Source: Deltaproteobacteria bacterium UBA796
GTDB lineage: Bacteria > Myxococcota_A > UBA796
Assembly: GCA_002296975.1 (NCBI GenBank)
Contig: DBIS01000194.1
Span: forward strand, 1-20,933
Length of the DNA: 20,933 nucleotides
Reading direction: 5' to 3'
Part shown: in pieces, positions 14,893 through 20,933 of the stretch
Layout: each line of letters opens with the position of its first letter
Numbering within the stretch: position 1 is the stretch's first letter
Notes under the pieces: model-generated
Seen by the model: only the letters and a program-made list of their open reading frames with translations
What the model was told of the DNA's origin: nothing
Databases searched by the model: none
Translations under genes and position numbers: made by a program

Positions 14893-15563
14893 TCGGTATC
14901 GTTATACCCACCTACAATGAGGCCGGGAACCTACCAACCCTGCTTAGCGGTCTCGCCCATCTCGATGCGGAGATCATCATCGTCGACGACGGCAGTGACG
15001 ATGGCACCGCCGACATCGCCTCGGCTGCAGGTGCATTTGTAATTCAACGTGGCAGCAAACAAGGGCTCGCGAGCGCATATGTACGCGGGATGACCGAGGC
15101 CTTACGACGGGGTTTAGACCCCATCGTCCAAATGGACGGTGATCTGTCCCATCAACCAAGCGATGTCCCACGGCTTTTGGCGGCCTTAGACACGGCCGAT
15201 CTCGCACTCGGCTCTCGGTGGGTCGATGGGGGAGGGATCGAAAATTGGACCACCAGTCGGCGGTATTTGTCTCAGTTCGGCACCCGTTACGCCCGCATCT
15301 TGCTCGGGCTGCCCATCGCAGACCTCACCGGCGGTTTTAAAGCTTGGAAAGCGGATACCCTCGCGGATGTTGACCTCAGTGGCGTGCGCTCAGAGGGCTA
15401 CGCCTTTCAGGTTGAAATGACGTATAGAGCACACAGCAACGGGCACAAAATCACAGAGGTGCCCATCATCTTTGCCGACCGTTTATCGGGCACATCAAAG
15501 ATGTCCTGGACCATCGCCCTCGAGGCTGCGTGGGTGGTCCCGATGCTCAGGTGGCGAGGATAA
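14889..15563 (+). CDS. Dpm1-like polyprenol-phosphate glycosyltransferase (GT2)
   Basis: 224 residues: a single GT-A catalytic domain with no C-terminal membrane helices. Motifs match dolichol/polyprenol-phosphate mannose synthases: IPTYNEAGNL at the start, IVDDGSDDGT (Asp33, Asp34), QMDGDLSHQP with the DxD Asp83-Gly-Asp85, LGSRWVDGGGI, DLTGGFKAW (about 145-153) and FADRLSGTSKMS (about 195-206). Such enzymes move a hexose from a nucleotide sugar to polyprenyl phosphate, making a lipid-linked donor for later transfer on the outside of the inner membrane. Placement inside the lipid A run, overlapping both lpxB and the ABC exporter gene, suggests a donor for LPS or lipid A decoration (compare ArnC), but protein glycosylation is also possible. 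The sugar is not readable. A membrane glycosyltransferase using the product would be expected elsewhere. Confidence 0.85.
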   Translation: MIGIVIPTYNEAGNLPTLLSGLAHLDAEIIIVDDGSDDGTADIASAAGAFVIQRGSKQGLASAYVRGMTEALRRGLDPIVQMDGDLSHQPSDVPRLLAALDTADLALGSRWVDGGGIENWTTSRRYLSQFGTRYARILLGLPIADLTGGFKAWKADTLADVDLSGVRSEGYAFQVEMTYRAHSNGHKITEVPIIFADRLSGTSKMSWTIALEAAWVVPMLRWRG

Positions 15564-17317
15564 TGCCTAAGCCCAACACGACCGGGCGACTATTGAGCTA
15601 CTTCAAGCCTCACAAGAGGCGCTTGGCTTTAGCCATCCTGTTGATGGGAGCCCAAGCGCTCATTCCCGGCACTTTGGTCTTGCTGATCGAGCAGGTTCTC
15701 GACCAAGCACTGATCGCCAAAGATGGTCAAGCCTTGGCATGGCTGCCTTTGGCTTTGGTTGGGCTGTACGCTTTCGGCGGCGTCCTCACCGTTGCCCGGG
15801 GCATGCTCACCCGATCGATTGCCTGGGAGGTCATCACCACCTTGCGAGCAGAGCTTTTTTGGCACCTGCTGCACCTGGATGCTCGCTGGCATCAAAAGCA
15901 CCCCACGGGCGCCACCCTCGCACGCCTGACCGGGGACGTCACCACAATCCAATACGGCGTCAGTGGCATCGTGACCGCGATTCAACAGCCCCTCACCTTG
16001 GTGGTTTTGCTCGCTGCGGCCGCTTGGATGAACACCACCCTCACCTTGGTATCGATTGTGGTGCTGCCCTTGGTGGCGTGGCCAATCATTCATTTCGGGC
16101 GCAAGCTCCGCGAATCCTCTCGAGACTCACTCGACAATATGGCCGCCCTCACAGCGACCGCCGCAGAAAGCCTCGAGGGCATGGCTGTTGTGAGTACCTG
16201 CGGGGGCGAAAAAGACCGTAGTCGCCGCTTTGACGCGATCAATCAAACCCAACATCGCCTCCAAATGGAAGCTTTTTTAGCCCGCCTGCTGCCTGGCCCA
16301 GTGGTAGAATTAATCGCCGCGGTCGGCGTGGGCCTGGTGCTTTGGGTCGGCGGACAACAGGTGTTCACAGGCGAGATTCAAGCCGGTGAACTTATCGCCT
16401 TTATGGTGGCCTTAGGCTTACTCAACACACCGCTCAAAGGCATCTCCAAAATCAACAACCTCCTGCAGCAGGCCAGTGCAGGGGCCGACAACGTCTTCGC
16501 GATATTGGATACCGCACCAGCAATCCCCGACCTCGGCACCCAGCCAGCCCCCACCCAACCATCCACCCTTCGCTTTGAGGGCGTCTGCTTTGATTATGGT
16601 GAAAACCCGGTCCTAAAGCGCATCGACTTTGAGGTCCAAGCAGGCAATGTTGTGGCGATAGTTGGAAGCTCCGGCGCGGGGAAATCAACGATCGCCAAGC
16701 TTATCTCCAGATTGATCGACCCCGTCAGCGGTAGCATCACCCTCAACGATATCCACCTTCAAAACTATGATTTAGCCTCACTCAGAGGCAGCCTTGCCGT
16801 GGTGAGCCAAGAAGCTTTTCTTTTTGATGAAAGCATCGGGACCAATATCGGTTTCGGTACAAATGCCAGCCACAAGGCCATTCAAGATGCGGCCAAAACC
16901 GCCAACGCCCACGGCTTTATTATGGCCTTAAAAGATGGGTACGACACGCAAATTGATGCGATGGGAATGGCATTATCTGGCGGTGAGCGACAACGGATAT
17001 GCATCGCTCGTGCCCTGCTTAGAAATGCACCCATCCTAATTTTGGATGAGGCCACCAGCGCCTTGGACACCCACTCTGAAGCATTGGTTCAACAGGCGCT
17101 GGAACGCCTAATGAAGGACCGGACCGTGATCGCCATCGCCCACCGATTGTCCACCATTCGCCACGCTGACCGAATCTTGGTGCTCGAGGATGGGCGCATC
17201 GTGGAGCAGGGTACCCACACGGACCTCGTCACCGCGGCCGGACCCTACGCGAAGCTCATCGGAGAGGGGCACTCACCCTCGCCCAACCAAAGGCCTTGTG
17301 AGCCATCGACCCATTAA
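15563..17317 (+). CDS. msbA: MsbA-type ABC exporter (lipid A flippase candidate)
   Basis: 584 residues, the usual MsbA length: an N-terminal six-helix exporter domain (about 20-310) fused to an ATPase domain. The Walker A motif is GSSGAGKST, the Q-loop region is VVSQEAFLFDE, the signature is LSGGERQR, Walker B is ILILDEATSALD and the switch His is in IAHRLST. It should flip core-lipid A across the inner membrane. The substrate is inferred from its position directly after lpxB and the glycosyltransferase. The ATG at 15563 shares a base with the preceding TAA (TAATG); GAGG lies 3 bases before the start codon. A longer in-frame start at 15530 lies inside the previous gene. The TAA (15315+2000, i.e. 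17315-17317) overlaps the stop of the convergent acyltransferase gene. Confidence 0.9.
   Translation: MPKPNTTGRLLSYFKPHKRRLALAILLMGAQALIPGTLVLLIEQVLDQALIAKDGQALAWLPLALVGLYAFGGVLTVARGMLTRSIAWEVITTLRAELFWHLLHLDARWHQKHPTGATLARLTGDVTTIQYGVSGIVTAIQQPLTLVVLLAAAAWMNTTLTLVSIVVLPLVAWPIIHFGRKLRESSRDSLDNMAALTATAAESLEGMAVVSTCGGEKDRSRRFDAINQTQHRLQMEAFLARLLPGPVVELIAAVGVGLVLWVGGQQVFTGEIQAGELIAFMVALGLLNTPLKGISKINNLLQQASAGADNVFAILDTAPAIPDLGTQPAPTQPSTLRFEGVCFDYGENPVLKRIDFEVQAGNVVAIVGSSGAGKSTIAKLISRLIDPVSGSITLNDIHLQNYDLASLRGSLAVVSQEAFLFDESIGTNIGFGTNASHKAIQDAAKTANAHGFIMALKDGYDTQIDAMGMALSGGERQRICIARALLRNAPILILDEATSALDTHSEALVQQALERLMKDRTVIAIAHRLSTIRHADRILVLEDGRIVEQGTHTDLVTAAGPYAKLIGEGHSPSPNQRPCEPSTH
17314..17317. 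other. Shared stop codons of the two convergent lipid A arms
   Basis: The palindrome TTAA supplies the last stop bases of both genes: TAA at 17315-17317 for the exporter on the plus strand and TAA read from 17316 to 17314 for the acyltransferase on the minus strand. There is no room for an intergenic terminator, so transcription from each arm probably runs into the other. Confidence 0.9.
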
Positions 17318-18060
17318 ACCCCGTCTGCGGAATCAGGCTTTGGATTGCGCCACCGGTCGTGCAACCACAACCAGCTATGAGGACGCTGCCTGATTTTCTC
17401 CTCGTAAAAACGCTGGCTGGCTTCGGTCAAGGCCACCACGGCTGCGTCGGGGTCATCCGGTATGTCGAGTTGAAGTCGCTCCAATTGAATATGATGTTGA
17501 CCATCCTCATCTCGCCACTGCCAAGCCCCAAACAACGGGGCCCCTGTTCGGGCAGCCAACACCCCAAATCCCCGAGAAGTCCACGCTTGCCGACCAAAGA
17601 ACTGGACGCAAATCCCCTGATTATGGCGCTGGTCTTGCACAAACACCACCACACGTCCATTGCGCAAAGCCCGATAGGCCGACAAGGCTGACCCTGAGGG
17701 CGGAAGCAGCTCCAAACCCGACCTTCGACGACACCGGGTGATCCACCACGCCGCCAAACGATTGGCCGGCGTGCGCACAAAAATCGTGGCACGAATATCT
17801 GAGCCAGCGGAGATCAAGCCCAAATCCCAAGCACCGCCATGGCCCGCCAGGCAAATGCCGCCACGCGACAAAAGCTCAGCCCCATGGACCACAGCCCGAC
17901 GCCCCAAGGCCAAATCCACATAGCCCATCACCAATTCCCCCACACAGCGCCGCAGTTCGCCCACATCGCGCTCTGGGAATGCATGCTGAAAATTGTCTAT
18001 CGCAAGGCGCTTTCGAACCGGCAGCACCCACCACCAAAGCCAACCAAAAAAGGTAATCAT
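17314..18060 (-). CDS. lpxL: LpxL/HtrB-type lipid A secondary acyltransferase
   Basis: 248 residues. The family adds an acyl chain to Kdo-lipid IVA from acyl-ACP at the inner membrane. A hydrophobic anchor opens the protein (ITFFGWLWWWVLPV), followed by RKRLAIDNFQHAFPE, a typical LpxL N-terminal block. The HX4D/E catalytic motif is HGGAWD (His74, Asp79), and VVVFVQDQR (Asp143) is the conserved DQ segment. It is about 50 residues shorter than E. coli LpxL, mainly at the N-terminus. I chose the ATG at 18058-18060 because it overlaps the TGA of the WaaA-LpxK fusion gene (ATGA); the frame is open to 18132, but that extension shows no membrane character and lies in the fusion gene. Its TAA shares TTAA (17314-17317) with the convergent msbA stop. 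LpxL and LpxM cannot be told apart by eye, so the symbol is provisional. Confidence 0.87.
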   Translation of the reverse strand: MITFFGWLWWWVLPVRKRLAIDNFQHAFPERDVGELRRCVGELVMGYVDLALGRRAVVHGAELLSRGGICLAGHGGAWDLGLISAGSDIRATIFVRTPANRLAAWWITRCRRRSGLELLPPSGSALSAYRALRNGRVVVFVQDQRHNQGICVQFFGRQAWTSRGFGVLAARTGAPLFGAWQWRDEDGQHHIQLERLQLDIPDDPDAAVVALTEASQRFYEEKIRQRPHSWLWLHDRWRNPKPDSADGV

Positions 18061-20000
18061 CGCCGGTGACTCGCGATGGCATCGAGCAAAAGCGCGCCAC
18101 CCTCGACCACCAAATCCATCCGAAGTGCCCATACATCCTCGTCCTGGGGCAACCTAGCGGCGTCTTTTTCAGTCATCACACTTCCTGCTTTAATCTCACC
18201 CAATTCACCATGATCACGCAGCCTTTTCAAGCTGCGTATCCGAATTCCTTGATCGAGCAGGGTGCACAAAAACCGCTCGGGTGTGGCAATGCCCACAACA
18301 ACGTCTACAGGGCCAGTTTTGGCGCTCAAGGGCAATATTTCGCCCCGATACAGCCAACCCACAGCCACCAAATGACTCCGCACCACCGGTATATTTGGCG
18401 GTAGGTTTAGGTTTTCGGATCGGCCACAATCATGACTCAACCAGATGGCATTCACTTGGTCCAATGTAGACCAAGGCAGCCGTTGGCTCCCAACCGGGAT
18501 CGGTCCTCCACCCAACGGACGTTGGGCGTCGATGACGCAAATTCGAAAAGCAGACGCCAAGCGCCGGTCAGAGAGCCCGCCGTCGATGATGACCATCGTG
18601 CCCGGAGGTGTCGAAGCGATTCCGTTTGGGCGGGAGGGCGCAGAGATCACCCGGTGCCCGCGGCGCGACATCATCTCAAGTTCATCGCCCAGCCGCTTGG
18701 CTCCACCCCCCGACCGAATGTCGCGTCCCCAGCCTTTTCGGCGATACCCAGCGCCCAAAACCACAGCGTGGGGCAAATGTTCAGCCAACCATCCAACCAC
18801 CGGTGTTCGCCCTGCTCCGCCGGCCACCAAGCCGCCGACGAGCACCGTGGGGCGGGTCAATTCCTGGGCTAAAAACAAGCGCCTATATAAATAAGAAAGC
18901 CCGCCCCAAACCGGGCTAAGCAACCAAAAATAGGGGCGATGGCGGCGTTCAGGCTGCCACACCAATCCCGGTAAAGCACCCACCACAGTCTCAAAATCAG
19001 GATGCGGCCCCTGGGGTCCTGGTCGTGTTTTCCCCTGTAGTTCAACCAACACCTCACCAAAACACTCATCCCCCTCGACCGCCCTAAAGCCCAGAGACTT
19101 CCATACAATCTCATGGGCTTTCCGATGGGGACCAGCCACCAGATGTGCCCCCCCTAGCGCAGACTCAATCGGCGAATGTCCGCCAATTTTGGCATCGAAT
19201 GTTCCCCCAATAAAGACGGTGTGGGCAGCCGCCACAAGCCCGGACAATTCTCCAAAGGTATCCAAAATCAATACCTCTGGCTGAACATCGCTCATTTGAG
19301 TCCGACGTTCACATCGATGAAGCGCACACAGCGCCTCTATATCCTCAACCCGTTCGAGCCGGCGTGGCGCCAACACCAGCAAAGGTCGGGGTTTTGGCAG
19401 CCTGACCCAGGCCGCCAGTAATTTTTTCTCGTCGCCCGCTCGGGTGCTCGCACCAATGATCGTGTTGGTCGGGATTTCAAAAGCAGGGGGCACAGGAAAC
19501 ACAAGGGCCTTGAGGTCGCCGAACTGACTCGCCTCCAGGCGCTGAACATGGCCAAACAGGGCCTGAAAAAACGGCCGAACCCGCTGCCACCGGTGCCAAC
19601 CCGAACCTTTTCGGGCAGAAATAATACTCACGGGAATACCGCGCTTTCGGGCCGCTGCTATCCACCCGGGCCACAGCTCCCCTTCCACCAACACGATGCG
19701 ACCCGGACGGGCCCTGTCCAACCAAGGCCCAATTACAAACACAAGGTCGAGGGGTGCAGGAAAGCTGCCTTCAACCGGTGTTCGCCAGCTGCTGTGGGTC
19801 ACCCAGACCGGGCCAAGCTTGTCTCGAAGCGCCTCGACCACCTGGTGTTCGCCCAAACTTGCACCATGAAGCCAAGTCCGACCAGGGGTGGGCCAACTCA
19901 AGCCCGTCATGTGCACCCGTGCCCGCGGATGAAGCCACAATATTGGCCACGCCAACAGGCCCAAAAACCGCCACACAGCGATGAAGCCACTGGCCAACAT
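18057..20000 (-). CDS. waaA-lpxK: Fusion of Kdo transferase (WaaA/KdtA) and tetraacyldisaccharide 4'-kinase (LpxK)
   Basis: 647 residues from the ATG at 19998-20000; a TTG one codon upstream is less likely because GGAGG (20005-20009) would be only 1 base away. Residue numbers below count that TTG as 1. Residues 1-350 are WaaA: a hydrophobic anchor (GFIAVWRFLGLLAWPILWL), WLHGASLGE with the likely catalytic Glu52, VEGELWPGW (about 106-114), RGIPVSIISARKG, IGASTRAGDE, and DTFGELSGL leading to GGHSPIE (274-280). From about 355 the protein is LpxK-like: PYFWLLSPVW, TVLVGGLVAGGAGRTP, LGAGYRRKGWGRD, RLGDELEMM, IIDGGL, DHG (597-599) and VMTEKDA (609-615). The usual LpxK P-loop GGTGKTP reads GGAGRTP (Arg399), and the DDGxQH motif reads DGGLSD. 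LpxK phosphorylates the disaccharide and WaaA adds Kdo to the product, so the fusion joins consecutive steps. Both domains are compact. The gene overlaps the downstream acyltransferase. Confidence 0.88.
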   Translation of the reverse strand: MLASGFIAVWRFLGLLAWPILWLHPRARVHMTGLSWPTPGRTWLHGASLGEHQVVEALRDKLGPVWVTHSSWRTPVEGSFPAPLDLVFVIGPWLDRARPGRIVLVEGELWPGWIAAARKRGIPVSIISARKGSGWHRWQRVRPFFQALFGHVQRLEASQFGDLKALVFPVPPAFEIPTNTIIGASTRAGDEKKLLAAWVRLPKPRPLLVLAPRRLERVEDIEALCALHRCERRTQMSDVQPEVLILDTFGELSGLVAAAHTVFIGGTFDAKIGGHSPIESALGGAHLVAGPHRKAHEIVWKSLGFRAVEGDECFGEVLVELQGKTRPGPQGPHPDFETVVGALPGLVWQPERRHRPYFWLLSPVWGGLSYLYRRLFLAQELTRPTVLVGGLVAGGAGRTPVVGWLAEHLPHAVVLGAGYRRKGWGRDIRSGGGAKRLGDELEMMSRRGHRVISAPSRPNGIASTPPGTMVIIDGGLSDRRLASAFRICVIDAQRPLGGGPIPVGSQRLPWSTLDQVNAIWLSHDCGRSENLNLPPNIPVVRSHLVAVGWLYRGEILPLSAKTGPVDVVVGIATPERFLCTLLDQGIRIRSLKRLRDHGELGEIKAGSVMTEKDAARLPQDEDVWALRMDLVVEGGALLLDAIASHRR

Positions 20001-20019
20001 CAAGCCTCCACAAATAGAA

Positions 20020-20050
20020 CGAGGTGACCCAGCTTAACTTAGCTGAGCCA
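20020..20050. promoter_or_regulatory. Short leader of the waaA-lpxK arm with a small inverted repeat
   Basis: The 79-base spacer (20001-20079) between the edge gene and the fusion gene should hold the promoter of the minus arm unless both are co-transcribed. It contains CAGCT-TAACTT-AGCTG (arms of 5 bases, 6-base loop) near 20031-20046. There is no T run next to it, so a terminator is not supported, and no promoter boxes are convincing. Confidence 0.2.
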
Positions 20051-20079
20051 CCCCGAGCGTCTCCATTTTCGGTATAAAC

Positions 20080-20933
20080 CTAGTCGTCCCGGCGGCGTCC
20101 CATGGCGATCAAGCCCAGTCCAAGGGCGAGGCCCAGGGGAGCATTGGTGCCTTTTGCAGTCGAGCAGCTTGATGGCTGCGCCGGAATCTCAACGTTGATG
20201 TTGGTGGTGCTTGTGCTGCCTTGGGCTCCAACTTGGGCTTCATCTTCGGCATCGTCAGCATCGTCCTCAACACGCTCATCATCCTCGGCATCCGTGACCA
20301 CATCATCGTTGTGATCCGCATAGTCCTCAAGATTGATATCTGGGCGGCTGATTTGAATGTCATTAATCGCGATGGACATGGTGGCGTCATCGTCCCACCA
20401 GTACCAACGTGGGTTGGATGTGGTGCCAGAAAGCTCGAGCCGTTCAAGGGAAAAGCCCTTCGCCTCATCGGCTTGCATGACCATCATGTACTCGTGGTAC
20501 GCGTTTTGATCTTGGCGATCCCAGCTATCGAGGTACAAATCCCAGTCCATGTCGCCAGGTGTGCCCTGAACCATCATCTCCCAACGCCACAAAGTAATCT
20601 GGTACTTGGTCTGAATCTGGAAGTTGTCGTTCAGATAGCCCTTGGCTTGGACGGTCGCAGAGACCTCTTCACTAAGCCCATCTTCGGTCTCCTTGTTTTC
20701 ATAGGCGACCATCGCTGCACCCTCGGCGTTCGTCGCCAATCCATACGAGCTCTCCATGGTGACCGAACCATATGAATCCCAACCATAGGATTCAAAAGGC
20801 AAAGACCAATCCCAGCGGAAGCCTGCGTTATCGAACTCGTTGTAGGTTTCGGCGTGGAGACTGAAGACTGGTTCGTCCTTTACCTTCAGACGCCAGCCTT
20901 CTTCGAGGTTGGGGGTTGTGCGCGCCTTCACCA
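20080..20933 (-). CDS. Surface protein fragment with acidic hinge and MYXO-CTERM-like tail (5' partial)
   Basis: At least 283 residues are visible; the frame is open to the right edge, and no signal peptide is seen, so the true start is probably outside. Residues 1-200 are rich in Trp, Tyr and Asp with a beta-strand pattern (for example SLPFESYGWDSYGSVTMES); I do not recognise a domain. A highly acidic hinge of about 35 residues (DVVTDAEDDERVEDDADDAE) follows. The tail runs PSSCSTAKG, then a hydrophobic stretch APLGLALGLGLIAMG and RRRDD at the very end. This Cys, helix and Arg-cluster arrangement resembles MYXO-CTERM sorting signals, which are thought to direct myxobacterial proteins to the cell surface after processing at the Cys. 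The gene ends 79 bases before the waaA-lpxK start, on the same strand, so read-through is possible. Confidence 0.72.
   Translation of the reverse strand, partial: VKARTTPNLEEGWRLKVKDEPVFSLHAETYNEFDNAGFRWDWSLPFESYGWDSYGSVTMESSYGLATNAEGAAMVAYENKETEDGLSEEVSATVQAKGYLNDNFQIQTKYQITLWRWEMMVQGTPGDMDWDLYLDSWDRQDQNAYHEYMMVMQADEAKGFSLERLELSGTTSNPRWYWWDDDATMSIAINDIQISRPDINLEDYADHNDDVVTDAEDDERVEDDADDAEDEAQVGAQGSTSTTNINVEIPAQPSSCSTAKGTNAPLGLALGLGLIAMGRRRDD

Noticed and set aside
18061..18132. Longer LpxL-type protein starting at 18132
   Set aside because: The extension has no membrane or family character and overlaps the fusion gene; the ATGA junction at 18057-18060 fits better.
19548..20027. Long plus-strand open frame opposite the WaaA half
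   Set aside because: Pro/Arg/His-rich composition without motifs, typical of a shadow of a GC-rich gene.
1..20933. CRISPR array, tRNA or rRNA gene, insertion sequence, toxin-antitoxin or phage genes
   Set aside because: I looked for spaced direct repeats, transposase or integrase motifs and RNA-like segments in the gaps and saw none; nearly all sequence is occupied by recognisable coding regions.

Overview
This is a compact, gene-dense stretch of a Gram-negative chromosome. Coding density is very high: no intergenic gap exceeds about 80 bases, and many start codons overlap the preceding stop (ATGA or TAATG junctions). The best guess at the source is a myxobacterium-like member of the Myxococcota (old Deltaproteobacteria). 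Three things suggest this: a C-terminal PKS fragment fused to a glycerolipid acyltransferase, resembling the last subunit of myxobacterial polyunsaturated-fatty-acid (PUFA) synthases; a surface protein with a MYXO-CTERM-like tail at the right edge; and a Gfo/Idh gene between lpxA and lpxB. This placement is inference from gene content only. I saw no RNA genes, insertion sequences, CRISPR arrays or phage genes.

Left part (1-7190): the tail of a large PKS/PUFA-synthase-like protein (dehydratase hot-dog region, then a PlsC-type acyltransferase) converges on a cytoplasmic M14 zinc carboxypeptidase. Divergent from the carboxypeptidase is a probable four-gene operon: SirB1-like transglutaminase/TPR protein, MATE efflux pump, an unknown acidic protein with a 12-bp in-frame tandem repeat, and exonuclease III.

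Middle part (7190-12143): an exported trypsin-like protease with an unusual beta-rich C-terminus is divergent, across only 35 bp, from a double-parvulin lipoprotein. A thioredoxin-like envelope protein follows on the minus strand, divergent from glutamate-cysteine ligase (gshA). Downstream of gshA are a MinD/CpaE-like ATPase and hspQ. The leader of hspQ is G-rich and contains an inverted repeat.

Right part (12199-20003): a lipid A locus made of two convergent, translationally coupled arms. The plus arm is lpxA, a GnnA-like Gfo/Idh oxidoreductase, lpxB, a Dpm1-like polyprenol-phosphate glycosyltransferase, and an MsbA-type ABC exporter. The minus arm is a WaaA-LpxK fusion followed by an LpxL-type acyltransferase. 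The arms meet in a shared TTAA, each using part of it as its stop codon. Together they cover UDP-GlcNAc acylation (LpxA), disaccharide formation (LpxB), 4'-phosphorylation (LpxK), Kdo addition (WaaA), secondary acylation (LpxL) and flipping (MsbA). LpxC, LpxD and the LpxH/LpxI pyrophosphatase must lie elsewhere. The oddest single item is the fusion: its kinase half has Arg in place of the P-loop Lys and Asp-Gly in place of the usual Asp-Asp of the DDGxQH motif.
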